A stretch of 16,414 bases of DNA, taken from assembly GCA_947258835.1 (NCBI GenBank), contig CAMYJY010000029.1:1-16414 (forward strand). The letters run 5' to 3'. The notes beneath the pieces were generated by a model, which saw nothing but the letters and a program-made list of their open reading frames with translations, did no database searches and was not told the DNA's origin. Of this stretch, positions 1 to 7,900 are shown in pieces (positions within the stretch are counted from its first letter, which is position 1; the number at the start of each line of letters is the position of its first letter). The translations under genes and the position numbers were made by a program. The DNA comes from an uncultured Pirellulales bacterium. Lineage in GTDB: Bacteria; Planctomycetota; Planctomycetia; Pirellulales; Lacipirellulaceae.

Positions 1-1
1 C

Positions 2-84
2 CAGTCATTCCCGCGCACGCGGGAATCCAGGCACTCGGAAAGGTTCTCGTACTTTGTGGATTCCCGCCTGCGCGGGAATGACGG
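2..84. repeat. Inverted pair of dRS3-like palindromes
   Basis: Two 27-bp units, at 2-28 and 58-84, are inverted copies of each other matching at 25 of 27 positions. Each unit is itself a palindrome: ATTCCC, eight bases, GGGAAT (7-26 and 60-79). This is the same pattern as the dRS3 repeat described in Neisseria, and similar GGGAAT palindromes occur in many proteobacterial and other genomes. The 29 bp between the units (29-57) show no gene. The pair could be a small non-autonomous mobile element or a structured RNA hairpin. The window begins one base before it, so any further units to the left are not visible. Confidence 0.8.
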
Positions 85-559
85 TAAGTGGCGCTGGGAA
101 TGACGCAGGAAATCCTTTTCTGCTGGGAGAAATCGTTACCAGCGTTGGGTGGCACCCACAGGCATCTCTGCCGTGGTTGGCACAAATTCCCTGACGGTCA
201 CAATCGCTATCTTTGCATCCCCGCACCTGATCGTCACTGCGGCTGGCAAGGCCTGCCGACGATGTGGATTTTGGCTGGAGCGAAGTCAAAAAAAACTGCT
301 CGCAGCCTCCAGTTTCGCTCCCCGATCGCTGCGGGCGTGTAGAGTTAACTTGTACGCGGCAGACATACTTGCCGAGGCGGGCTCAGCACTGAACGGCTCC
401 TCAATCGCTGGTCCGCAAACCCTGGCCATTGCCAGATGATCGCCCCAGTTGCCAGACTTTTCATTTTTCAGGCAACCGTTGGAATGGGGATCGCTGGCTG
501 ATGATGGCAACGAACCTGAGCCCCGGGACGGGGGTCCTGAGAGGCCAGGTAAGCACGTT

Positions 560-598
560 TTGGGAGTGGCCGCGGCAGCTGCCGCGGCCACATCCCAA
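560..598. repeat. Long GC-rich palindrome
   Basis: Positions 566-591 form a perfect 26-bp palindrome centred on CAGCTG. Outside it the arms continue as TTGGGA (560-565) and TCCCAA (593-598), with a single unpaired A at 592. As RNA or single-stranded DNA this gives a 19-bp stem with essentially no loop. No T-run follows on either strand, so it is not a classical intrinsic terminator. It may belong to the wider set of intergenic palindromes in this window (4524-4558, 4613-4670, 7894-7951). Confidence 0.75.
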
Positions 599-621
599 GG
601 CGGGGTCGCCAGCCACCTCTC

Positions 622-715
622 TATGTGCGATGTGTGATGTGAGATATTTGATGTGAGGCACGACCTCTTTTGGGTTGCGAGTTGCGGGTTACGAGTTGCG
701 AGTTGCAGGGTGCGA
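622..715. repeat. Two adjacent heptamer tandem repeat tracts
   Basis: At 622-656 there are five 7-bp units, consensus GATGTGA (for example 629-635, 636-642, 650-656). After 17 bp a second tract, 674-715, has six 7-bp units, consensus GTTGCGA. A period of seven is not a multiple of three and both tracts lie outside genes, so they are probably non-coding. They resemble the short tandemly repeated repetitive (STRR) heptamers known from cyanobacteria. A tract of the same GTTGCGA family, read on the other strand, occurs at 14941-14975. Confidence 0.75.
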
Positions 716-917
716 ATCGATGCTTGTCGGGCCACGCGTGAGCCCATGATTCCGCCAGCCACCAGCGAAACCCGTAGGCTGGGGCGAACCCCACCTTTTC
801 AGGAACTAATCCATCAGAGTGTGTCGACTCCTGTTTTCCTGTTGTTTCGTCGTGCTTCAAATGTGGTCGTGCCGCGGGTTATACTGGAGCACGACACATT
901 TCCCTCTTGGTCACCGC

Positions 918-1820
918 ATGCAACTTGGCCAGACACAAATTCTTGACACTTATGCCGAAGCGTTTCGCTTGCGCTTTGTGCGGTTGCTGGTGACTGCTGC
1001 GGACGACTATTGGTTGGAGGCCGCGCTGCGGGCGTTTGTGGGCTACGGCTCTTCGGTGATTGGCTGCGATGCGGAGGTGGGTGTGGAGCGGTATCTGGCC
1101 ACCAGCGAGACTCCCGATGGCCGTCCGGGGGCCGCTGTCCTAGCTTTTGGGTTTTCCGCGTCGGCGCTGGCTCAGGCTGTGCCGAATCGGGTCGGACAAA
1201 CCTGGCTGACTTGTCCCACCACTGCCGTTTTCAATGGGCTGGCCGCGTCGGATACGTCCATTCCCCTGGGTCAAAATCTGCGCTATTTTGGAGATGGTTA
1301 TCAGCAGAGCAAGCTGATTGGTGGCCGCCGCTATTGGCGGGTGCCGGTGATGGACGGCGAATTTTTGGTGGAGGAAAAACTAGGGGTGGCCCCCGGGGTG
1401 GGGGGCGGAAATATCATCCTGCAGGACAGTTCGCCGGCCAGGGCCCTGGCCGCGGCCCGCCGTGCCAGCGAGGCTTTGGCCGACCAAGCAGGAGTTATTA
1501 CGCCTTTTCCCGGCGGGGTGGTGCGGAGCGGGAGCAAAGTCGGCTCACGGTACCCAGGCCTGGTGGCCTCCACCAACGAGGCCTTTTGCCCCACCTTGCG
1601 CGGGCGGGTGGACAGCCAATTAGTCACCCGCGCGCAGTGCAGCTATGAAATCGTGGTCAACGGTGTGGATCAGTCAGCCGTGGCCGCTGCCCTGCAAGTG
1701 GCGTTGGCGGAGGCGGCCGCTGCCGGCGTGCTGGCGATTGGGGCCGGCAACTATGGCGGCCAGCTGGGCAAATTCCATTTTCATTTGCACCAGCTCTTGT
1801 TAAAATCAAAACTTCCCTAG
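918..1820 (+). CDS. ftr: Formylmethanofuran--tetrahydromethanopterin N-formyltransferase
   Basis: A 300-residue protein that transfers the formyl group between formylmethanofuran and tetrahydromethanopterin (H4MPT), a cytoplasmic step of the archaeal-type C1 pathway also found in methylotrophs and planctomycetes (subunit FhcD of the formyltransferase/hydrolase complex in methylotrophs). Family hallmarks are visible: an N-terminal DTYAEAF, the SETPDGRPG block near residue 65, CPTTAVFNGL near 95, FGDG, TPFPGGVV with a following GSKVG, and a C-terminal GAGNYGGQLGKF. The length matches archaeal Ftr (about 297). The frame is open upstream to 819, but the ATG at 918 aligns with the usual family N-terminus (short stretch before DT-AEAF), so it was chosen; no strong Shine-Dalgarno precedes it. 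No other H4MPT pathway gene is in the window. Orientation and spacing suggest a single-gene transcript ended by the hairpin at 1821-1847. Confidence 0.95.
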   Translation: MQLGQTQILDTYAEAFRLRFVRLLVTAADDYWLEAALRAFVGYGSSVIGCDAEVGVERYLATSETPDGRPGAAVLAFGFSASALAQAVPNRVGQTWLTCPTTAVFNGLAASDTSIPLGQNLRYFGDGYQQSKLIGGRRYWRVPVMDGEFLVEEKLGVAPGVGGGNIILQDSSPARALAAARRASEALADQAGVITPFPGGVVRSGSKVGSRYPGLVASTNEAFCPTLRGRVDSQLVTRAQCSYEIVVNGVDQSAVAAALQVALAEAAAAGVLAIGAGNYGGQLGKFHFHLHQLLLKSKLP

Positions 1821-1847
1821 GATTTCCCGTAGGAAATCGTTTTCTTT
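1821..1847 (+). terminator. Intrinsic terminator after ftr
   Basis: Directly after the ftr stop codon, GATTTCC (1821-1827) and GGAAATC (1832-1838) form a 7-bp hairpin with a CGTA loop, followed by the T-rich run TTTTCTTT at 1840-1847. The stem is not very GC-rich, so strength is uncertain. Confidence 0.5.
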
Positions 1848-1871
1848 GCTTGGGATGATGAATATTAAATT

Positions 1872-3485
1872 ATGAGTGCCGATAGCGAGGCCGCAGACAA
1901 CAAGGCCCAACCCACCGACGCGGAAATTTCCCCGCCACCAGCCGCTGCGACCTCAGACGGTCCTTCCGAGGCGCCATCTCCAGGATCCACGGAATCCCCA
2001 GGTGCTGCATCACCCGGCGCTGCATCACCCGGCGCTGTGGCAGCTCCAGAATCTCAGGGGGCCACGGACGGGGAGTCGGTGCCGCCGGCAGTTCCCGCGG
2101 CCGATCAACACGAGCCCCCCAGCCAGCGGATTCAAATTGGTTCGCAGCGTGCCTCGGATGCTGCCACCGCCGCCGCACCGGTGGCGACCGAGCCCGCTCC
2201 GACAGCCGTTCCCGAGCCCGCCCAGAAAAACTACCCGCCGCCCAACATCCGTGACCAATTGCCGCCCGAGTTGGAACAAGAGCTCGAAGTTGCCCTGGCG
2301 GGCCAATCTTTGGATGAGATTATCGACAATGCCGAGACCGCGTCGGGGGAAGAGCTCGCGCCCGAGACGCGCGTGACGGGCAAGGTAGTCAAAATTCATC
2401 GCGAAGACGTATTTCTCGAACTGGGGGGTCGGAATCAGGGGCTGCTGCCGCTGAAACAATTTGAAAACGCGGAACCGCCGGCCGAGGGTGCCGAGTTGGC
2501 CGTGGTGGTGTCGCGGTTCAATCCCGAACAGGGTCTGTACGAGGTTTCGTTACCAACGGCGGCCGTGGAGGTTGGCAATTGGGACGAAGTTCAAGTGGGC
2601 CAACTGGTTGAAGTTGCGATCACGGGATCCAACAAAGGTGGTTTGGAATGCCAGCTGGCCGGGATTCGTGGTTTTATCCCCCTGGGACAGATTTCGATTT
2701 ACCGTGTGGAGAATGCCGAGGAGTACGTCGGTCAAAAACTCAGCTGCATCATCACCGAAGCCAACCGCGATCGCAAAAATTTGGTACTGAGCCACCGGGC
2801 TGTGATGGAGCGAGAGCGGAAGGAAAAGCGGGAGCAGTTGCTCCAAGAACTGGCCCCCGGACAAGTTCATGAGGGAGTCGTGCGCAATCTGCGTGATTTT
2901 GGAGCTTTTGTGGACTTGGGCGGTATTGATGGCATGGTGCATGTGAGCCAGCTCAGCTGGGAGCGGATCAATCATCCTCGCGATGTCCTGGAGGTGGGAC
3001 AAACCATCAAAGTGCGGATTGAAAAGGTGAATGCCGAGACCGGCAAAATTGCCCTGGCCTATCGTGACCTGGCTGAAAACCCCTGGAAAAGTGCCGCCAG
3101 CAAATACCCCTCGGGGTCCACGGTGCAGGGGAAAGTTACCAAGCTGATGCAGTTCGGTGCCTTCGTGAAACTGGAGCCGGGCGTTGAGGGGCTCATTCAT
3201 ATCTCCGAGATGGGACACGGCCGAGTCAAGCAGGCCAGTGACGTGGTGAGTGCGGGTCAAGATGTAGACGTCCAGGTGCTTTCGGTTGACGTTGACGCGC
3301 AGCGGATCGGCCTCTCCTTAAAGGCCCTCATGCCCCAGCCCGAGCAGCCAGCTCCTACTGCTCCTGATCCGGCCGAGGCAGCCGCGGCTCAGGAGGCCCG
3401 TCGCCAGCGCGAGCAAAAGGCCAAGCACCTGAAGGGCGGTATTGGCGGACCCAGTGGCGGAGAAAAATTCGGCCTGAAGTGGTGA
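1872..3485 (+). CDS. S1 RNA-binding domain protein (ribosomal protein S1-like)
   Basis: A 537-residue protein with four S1 (OB-fold) RNA-binding domains at about residues 165-228, 242-309, 330-399 and 415-485. The last two have the clearest S1 pattern (DFGAFVDLGGIDGMVHVSQL and QFGAFVKLEPGVEGLIHISE). The first 125 residues are Pro/Ala/Ser/Glu-rich and probably disordered; the tail after residue 490 is Ala/Gln/Arg-rich and ends in a Gly-rich motif with KFGLKW. S1 proteins bind single-stranded mRNA and help translation initiation; whether this is the cell's main ribosomal S1 (usually four to six domains) or a paralogue cannot be told from one locus. Start ATG at 1872 is the first in the frame; only a weak GGGAT lies upstream. 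The N-terminal tail contains a small in-frame 15-bp repeat (2001-2040). Confidence 0.9.
   Translation: MSADSEAADNKAQPTDAEISPPPAAATSDGPSEAPSPGSTESPGAASPGAASPGAVAAPESQGATDGESVPPAVPAADQHEPPSQRIQIGSQRASDAATAAAPVATEPAPTAVPEPAQKNYPPPNIRDQLPPELEQELEVALAGQSLDEIIDNAETASGEELAPETRVTGKVVKIHREDVFLELGGRNQGLLPLKQFENAEPPAEGAELAVVVSRFNPEQGLYEVSLPTAAVEVGNWDEVQVGQLVEVAITGSNKGGLECQLAGIRGFIPLGQISIYRVENAEEYVGQKLSCIITEANRDRKNLVLSHRAVMERERKEKREQLLQELAPGQVHEGVVRNLRDFGAFVDLGGIDGMVHVSQLSWERINHPRDVLEVGQTIKVRIEKVNAETGKIALAYRDLAENPWKSAASKYPSGSTVQGKVTKLMQFGAFVKLEPGVEGLIHISEMGHGRVKQASDVVSAGQDVDVQVLSVDVDAQRIGLSLKALMPQPEQPAPTAPDPAEAAAAQEARRQREQKAKHLKGGIGGPSGGEKFGLKW
2001..2040 (+). repeat. 15-bp in-frame tandem repeat in the S1-like gene
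   Basis: Two 15-bp units (2001-2015, 2016-2030) and a partial third (2031-2036) differ at one base and encode a repeated GAASP pentapeptide in the disordered N-terminal tail. The unit length is a multiple of three, so copy changes would keep the frame. Confidence 0.8.
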
Positions 3486-3496
3486 GGCTAGGGGCT

Positions 3497-3541
3497 AGCG
3501 ACCAACGGGAGCGGGCCAATGCTATCCGAGCGGCAGCTCGC
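3497..3541. repeat. 45-bp dispersed repeat, copy A
   Basis: Matches positions 16345-16389 at 41 of 45 bases in the same orientation. It lies 11 bp after the S1-like gene and overlaps the first codons of the next gene. It includes a small hairpin, CGAGC-GGCA-GCTCG. Copy A contains the ATG at 3519; copy B has GCG at that place. Confidence 0.85.
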
Positions 3542-4511
3542 ATCAAAAATGTTTTATTGGGATCGGGGGGTGTTTTTATGTGCGGCGCGGTTGGGTTTGG
3601 ATGTGACGCGGCGGCAGCGGCTGGGTTTTATTTCGCATGCTCATGCGGATCATATGGCCACGCATGAGTTGGCCTTGGCCACTCCTGCCACGGCTGCCCT
3701 GTACCAGCATCGACGGGGAGCTGCGCGGCGGACTCAAGCGTTGCCTTACGGTCAACCAGTGGAGTTGGGGCCGCTCCGGTTGACGACTTATCCGGCTGGT
3801 CACTGTCTGGGCTCGGCCATGCTCTTGGCCGACGACGGCCGGCAAACGCTGCTGTATACGGGAGATTTTAAATTGGGGCCGTCGGCTACGAGTGAAACGG
3901 CCGAACTCCCCCAGGCTGACATTTTGATCATGGAGAGTACTTTTGGGAAACCCAAGTATCGGTTGCCACCGCGGGCGGAGGTGGTGGAGGAATTGATTGC
4001 CTTAGTGCAGCAAGTACTCCGTTCGGAACAGACCCCGGTTGTGCATGCGTATGCGCTCGGAAAGGCTCAGGAAGTGACGAAGCTGCTCACCGGCGCGGGC
4101 ATAGCCGTGGTCCAGCATCCGGTGACGTATGCGGTGAGTCAAGTTTACGAGGCTTGCGGGATGCCTGTGGGGGATGTGAAGCAATTTTCGGGTGCGGTAC
4201 CGAGCGGACATGCCGTGGTCACGTTACCTCGCGGTATGCGCGGCTATCGCTTGGCCGGCATTACGGCGCCGGTGAGTATTGCCGTCACGGGCTGGGCCAT
4301 GGATTCTTCTACGAAATACCGTCAGCAGGTGGACCATGCCCTGCCTCTTTCCGACCATGCGGATTATGAGCAGCTTCTGCAAACGGTGGAGCAGGTTGGT
4401 GCCCAGTCCATCTACTGCACGCACGGCCCGCGGGAATTTGTCGAAGACCTCCGCGTGCGTGGTTTCCAGGCCTTTCCCATGACTGGCAGCTATCAGACGC
4501 GGTTGTTTTAG
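3519..4511 (+). CDS. Metallo-beta-lactamase-fold hydrolase, exonuclease-like
   Basis: A 330-residue MBL-fold protein. Visible metal-binding motifs are HAHADH at residues 40-45, H95 in AGHCLGS, D116 in YTGDFK, and a late SDHADYEQL followed by THG. The overall layout (YPAGH-LGSA, TGD, MESTFGKPKY, a KAQE segment, SDHAD) is like RNA-processing nucleases of the CPSF/Ysh1 group and the DNA ligase-associated exonuclease family, suggesting a zinc-dependent nuclease; the substrate is not shown. No ligase gene is next to it. ATG 3519 has a GGGAG seven bases upstream, but this start lies inside a dispersed repeat, so residues 1-10 may not be ancestral; the in-frame ATG at 3549 (MFYWDRG) is the alternative. 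It follows the S1-like gene by 33 bp and may be cotranscribed with it. Confidence 0.85.
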   Translation: MLSERQLASKMFYWDRGVFLCAARLGLDVTRRQRLGFISHAHADHMATHELALATPATAALYQHRRGAARRTQALPYGQPVELGPLRLTTYPAGHCLGSAMLLADDGRQTLLYTGDFKLGPSATSETAELPQADILIMESTFGKPKYRLPPRAEVVEELIALVQQVLRSEQTPVVHAYALGKAQEVTKLLTGAGIAVVQHPVTYAVSQVYEACGMPVGDVKQFSGAVPSGHAVVTLPRGMRGYRLAGITAPVSIAVTGWAMDSSTKYRQQVDHALPLSDHADYEQLLQTVEQVGAQSIYCTHGPREFVEDLRVRGFQAFPMTGSYQTRLF

Positions 4512-4523
4512 TTGTTCTGCAGT

Positions 4524-4558
4524 TTCTGAAAAAACGGCCGGAGGCCGTTTTTTCAGAA
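4524..4558. terminator. Bidirectional intrinsic terminator-like hairpin
   Basis: Perfect 16-bp arms (4524-4539 and 4543-4558) with a three-base GGA loop. The core CGGCC-GGA-GGCCG is flanked by six A on the left and six T on the right, the classical form of an intrinsic terminator that works on both strands. It lies 12 bp after the stop of the MBL gene. Its outer CTTC-TGA/TCAG-AA ends and its loop also resemble the palindromes at 4613-4670 and 7894-7951. Confidence 0.75.
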
Positions 4559-4612
4559 GTAAATAATTGAGCCGACCCACAATTTCATGTATTTAACCAC
4601 TTGAACGCTTCC

Positions 4613-4670
4613 TTTTTCCTTCCTGAGATGGCGGCCTCCGGCCGCTATCTCAGGAAGTGCAATTTAATTG
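4613..4670. repeat. Palindromic intergenic repeat, copy 1
   Basis: 18-bp arms (4619-4636 and 4640-4657) with one G-T pair and a TCC loop. The flanks are part of the repeat: TTTTTC before it, and TGCA-T-TAATTG after it. Copy 2 at 7894-7951 is the same element in the opposite orientation. There is no T-run after the stem, so it is more like a REP-type element than a terminator. Confidence 0.85.
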
Positions 4671-4843
4671 TTGGTACTGCTAGCAGGGTGACTTGCCGGA
4701 TTGTGACGGCTGTAGTGCCCCACAGCGGCAAAGTGCCGGCTGCTGGTAACGATTTTACTGGTTCCCCTGGCCTGCAGAGGTCGAATCAGACTGAGACGAA
4801 CTAGACACTATTGCCGTCAGTATTACCCAGGGAAGGGTAACGG

Positions 4844-6616
4844 ATGTCCCATGACCACCGGAAAGCTCCGAGTGCGCCCAGCAAAGCCGTAGTGCTTGGG
4901 GTGGGCCTGCTTGTGCTGGGCTTCAGCTGCCTCAGTCTGGGCTTGCTCCTCGGGTTGGTGGGTCGCTGTTGTGGTGCCAGGGCGACTGCTGCAGCGACCC
5001 TGCCGGTGGCAGAGCGCACCGTCGGGGTTGGCTATCCCGCGCGGGGATCTCGGGGGCTCGCAGCGCTGCCGATGGTTGGGGCAATGGAACAGACTGCTGC
5101 ACAGCCACGCATTCCGACCTGGACATCACCTGCGGGGTCATCCGGATGTTATCATCCTGCGGCCCACGAGCGGATGGGGTTCGGCTTCACTGAGGAGAAA
5201 AAATATTGGTCGTTTCCGGTAGCTGAAGTATCTTCCAGTCCCAGCAGTTCGGCACCACCCGTGCGTCTGCCTGCAGTTGCTGCGGAGGTGTCTTGCCAGC
5301 AGCCGTCCGCGTCTTGGCAGGAGCCCGAGCGTGTCTTGCCACACGTCCCTGTGGAGCAAGAGCAGGCAACGCATTTCAGCTTAGAGGATCCGGCCGTGAG
5401 ATGGGCGGCGCCCGTTCTGGAAGATGTTGCTGGTGCAGCAGATTCGGTTGGCGACATGCCGGTGCCCAGCGACCTGTCGGCTGCAGGATTGTCGGCGAGC
5501 GAGCCATTGGAGCCTCGGTTGACGGCTGATCCAGACATGTTACCGCACGCTGCTGCTGCCCCACGAGTCGTGAGCGATCCGGTGCCGCCACAGCCTGAGT
5601 TACCGGTGACGAGGCAGGCAGGAACCACCATTTCGGTTGCAGAACGCGGCGTTGCGGAGCACGATTTACTTCAGGTCGTGCTGGAAGAGACGTCTGCGGC
5701 TGCCACGGGTGTCCTGACCGACACCAAGCTCAACCAACAGGCCAAACGTAAGATTCAGGCGGCCTATGCCTTGGCCAACCGCAGGGCCCATTATGCCGCC
5801 CAGCAGGAACTGATCGAAGTTCTGCGGATGATCGCGCAGGCCAAGGATGCCGTTTTGGGGCAGTCCGCTTGCGGTGTGGCTCTGGCCGCGGGATTACGCG
5901 CCTTGGACGAAGCGGTCGATTTTGCCCCGCGGGGTACCCAGCTGGAGGCGGAGCTCGATCTCTCAGTATTAACGGCTTCTCATCGGACACCGATGGTGCG
6001 CGAGATTGTTACGGACGACGTGTTGCCGCAGGAGATGATGAACTTGTATTACCGCTATGCCCAAATCAAGTTGGCCACGGCAGTTGCCGGCGAACCGGCT
6101 GGATCCATGGCCCTGCATGCCTTGGGGAAATTACACAAGCAATTAGGGGAGCTGGAACCCCAGCGCCATCGCCTGGCTGCGCGGCGGGCGTTGGCCTACC
6201 AGCAGGCTGCCGTACTCGCCCACCGTGAAAATCATCTTGCCGCGCACGAACTGGCGGTGTTGTTGGCGGAGGCGGGGCATTTGCTCGATGCGAAAAGAAT
6301 GTTGGAGCAGGTTGCTCAGCGGGAACCCAATGCCACGGTGCTGGAAAACCTAGCCCGGGTGGATGGTGAGTTAGGCCATTTGCAGTTGGCGGCTGCCCGC
6401 CAGCGGCAGGCCGAGCGGTTGGCCCGACAGGGTCTGACGGGAAAGCAGGAGCCGCAGTGGGTAGCTCCCCAGCAGTTTGCGCAGCTGGCGGCGGAGCCGC
6501 ACGTCTACCGGGTGCCGGCCCGCGGTCCGCAGGCGGTTGCCGCACGTGGTGGGCCCCTACCAACTCCACAATTTCGACGTTCTCCCCAGCGGTCGTTTTC
6601 TCAGGAGTGGCGCTAG
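4844..6616 (+). CDS. Membrane-anchored helical-repeat protein of unknown function
   Basis: A 590-residue protein that I do not recognise. One hydrophobic segment at about residues 14-40 suggests a membrane anchor or uncleaved signal, with the rest outside the cytoplasm. Residues 45-280 are low-complexity, rich in Pro, Ala, Val, Ser and Glu. From about 285 to 550 the sequence is predicted to be mainly alpha-helical, with Ala/Leu/Glu-rich pairs of helices (ALANRRAHYAAQQELIEVLR; AHELAVLLAEAGHLLDAKRM; LENLARVDGELGHLQLAAAR) that look like tetratricopeptide repeats. The tail is Gln/Pro/Arg-rich and basic. The ATG at 4844 has GGAAGGG nine bases upstream. It ends 12 bp before the polysaccharide export gene, so the two are very probably an operon and the protein may assist export or assembly; this role is inference from position only. 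Confidence 0.8.
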   Translation: MSHDHRKAPSAPSKAVVLGVGLLVLGFSCLSLGLLLGLVGRCCGARATAAATLPVAERTVGVGYPARGSRGLAALPMVGAMEQTAAQPRIPTWTSPAGSSGCYHPAAHERMGFGFTEEKKYWSFPVAEVSSSPSSSAPPVRLPAVAAEVSCQQPSASWQEPERVLPHVPVEQEQATHFSLEDPAVRWAAPVLEDVAGAADSVGDMPVPSDLSAAGLSASEPLEPRLTADPDMLPHAAAAPRVVSDPVPPQPELPVTRQAGTTISVAERGVAEHDLLQVVLEETSAAATGVLTDTKLNQQAKRKIQAAYALANRRAHYAAQQELIEVLRMIAQAKDAVLGQSACGVALAAGLRALDEAVDFAPRGTQLEAELDLSVLTASHRTPMVREIVTDDVLPQEMMNLYYRYAQIKLATAVAGEPAGSMALHALGKLHKQLGELEPQRHRLAARRALAYQQAAVLAHRENHLAAHELAVLLAEAGHLLDAKRMLEQVAQREPNATVLENLARVDGELGHLQLAAARQRQAERLARQGLTGKQEPQWVAPQQFAQLAAEPHVYRVPARGPQAVAARGGPLPTPQFRRSPQRSFSQEWR

Positions 6617-6628
6617 CGCGAGGGTGAT

Positions 6629-7900
6629 ATGCCAAAACTCATCACTTCCAAATTTCCGTCCGTTCCCGCCAGGGCTTGGGGCAATCAGCCGTCCGGAGGA
6701 CGTGCACGAACTCGTGTGCTGGCTGTCGTGTTTTGGGGTTGCGCGATGTGGTGCTGTTGGCAGCTGCTTGGTTCCACACCGTGTGCCGCCCAGTGCGTGC
6801 GTGGTGCCCCCCGCTATCGGGAATGGGTTACCAATCCGTGTGACTGTGGGCCGCCGAATTCCTGCCGGTGTGAATTGCGGTGGCAGCAGAGCCCCGTGGT
6901 AGATTGGCACGGCTATGCCCAAGGCGACTACGTGGGGCATGCACGATTGCCCCACGTGCCTGCTTACCACATTCGCGTGGATGATCAGCTGGCCTTTGTG
7001 TTTCGACTCACGCGGGAGGAGTCTTCGCGGCCGTATGAAATTCAGGTTGGCGATCAAATACGTGTCGAATCGCTCACCGGGGACCAAATTGGCGACAATC
7101 GAATTTCTCCGGAGGATGACAACTTAGGTCGGGAATTGATCATCCAACCTGATGGCACGATCAGTCTGCCGTTATTAGGGCAGGTCCGTGCGGCGGGCAT
7201 GACGATCGATGGCCTGCGGGCGCACTTGGAACAACGGTACCGGACGTATTACAAGGTACCTGCGATCACGATCACGCCTTTGGCGGTCAACACGCGACTG
7301 GAAGACCTGTTGGCTTCGGTGGATGCTCGCCAAGGAGAGGGCGGGTTGCAGTTGCAGGTGATCGTCACGCCTGCCGGAAAAATATACATGCCTGGCCTGG
7401 GTGCGATTTGCGCCCAGGGATTGACGCTGGAGGAACTGAAGCAGGAAATCGACGCCCGCTACGCTGCGGAGATTCCGGGTGTTGAGGTCACGCCGATACT
7501 GGTCCAGCGTGCCGCGCGCTATGTCTTTGTGTTGGGCGAAGTTGCCCAGCCGGGACAGTTTGAAATGAACGGCCCCACCACGCTGATGGGGGCCTTGGCG
7601 TTGGCGGGGAGTTGGAACCAGGGTGCCAATCTGCGGCAGGTGGTCGTATTCCGCCGCGACCCAACCTGGCGGCTGGTGGCGACGACGCTGGACATTCGCG
7701 GGGCTCTTTACGGCAGGCGGCCCACCCCGGCGGATGAGATTTGGCTCAGCGATCGGGATGTGGTGGTGGTCACCAAGCAGCCCATCCAGGGGATCAACGA
7801 GGTCATCAACCAGTATTTTACCCGGGGGTTGTACGCCTTGTTCCCGCAGTACGCCTTCGGGCAGTTTAATTTTCAGAATTTCAGTTCGCTGAGCAATTAG
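6629..7900 (+). CDS. Polysaccharide biosynthesis/export protein (Wza/PES family)
   Basis: A 423-residue protein of the outer-membrane polysaccharide export family. A hydrophobic segment at residues 30-48 followed by PCAAQ looks like a signal peptide after a long basic N-terminus. A Cys-rich stretch follows (residues 56-81). The export domain begins near 136 (YEIQVGDQI), preceded by a related YHIRVDDQL at 113-121. Two similar modules, about 168-217 and 242-291, each have a PDG/PAG-type turn, a GL-LEEL-type helix and an ITPL/VTPI end, suggesting internal duplication. An SLBB-like segment starts near 298 (YVFVLGEVAQPGQF). The family forms the translocation channel for capsule or exopolysaccharide. 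GAGGG lies four bases before the ATG. The last codons overlap the palindromic repeat at 7894-7951. Confidence 0.92.
   Translation: MPKLITSKFPSVPARAWGNQPSGGRARTRVLAVVFWGCAMWCCWQLLGSTPCAAQCVRGAPRYREWVTNPCDCGPPNSCRCELRWQQSPVVDWHGYAQGDYVGHARLPHVPAYHIRVDDQLAFVFRLTREESSRPYEIQVGDQIRVESLTGDQIGDNRISPEDDNLGRELIIQPDGTISLPLLGQVRAAGMTIDGLRAHLEQRYRTYYKVPAITITPLAVNTRLEDLLASVDARQGEGGLQLQVIVTPAGKIYMPGLGAICAQGLTLEELKQEIDARYAAEIPGVEVTPILVQRAARYVFVLGEVAQPGQFEMNGPTTLMGALALAGSWNQGANLRQVVVFRRDPTWRLVATTLDIRGALYGRRPTPADEIWLSDRDVVVVTKQPIQGINEVINQYFTRGLYALFPQYAFGQFNFQNFSSLSN

Larger units (their letters stand above)
85..917. other. Intergenic region without a convincing gene
   Basis: About 830 bp with no reading frame that resembles a known protein on either strand. 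The longest frame (286-762, minus) has low-complexity repeats as its sequence and is not supported. The stretch carries a long GC palindrome at 560-598 and two heptamer tandem repeat tracts at 622-656 and 674-715, listed separately. No clear promoter for the downstream ftr gene was recognised. Confidence 0.6.

Noticed and set aside
286..762. 158-residue minus-strand ORF as a gene
   Set aside because: Much of it translates the heptamer repeats and the GC palindrome; there is no domain and no ribosome binding site.
918..1820. Methenyl-H4MPT cyclohydrolase (mch)
   Set aside because: First guess from a planctomycete C1 gene, but the TPFPGGVV, CPTTAVFNGL and GAGNYGGQLGKF motifs fit Ftr.
4601..4804. 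67-residue plus-strand ORF as a gene
   Set aside because: It translates the palindromic repeat at 4613-4670; a similar peptide appears from the inverted copy at 7894-7951.
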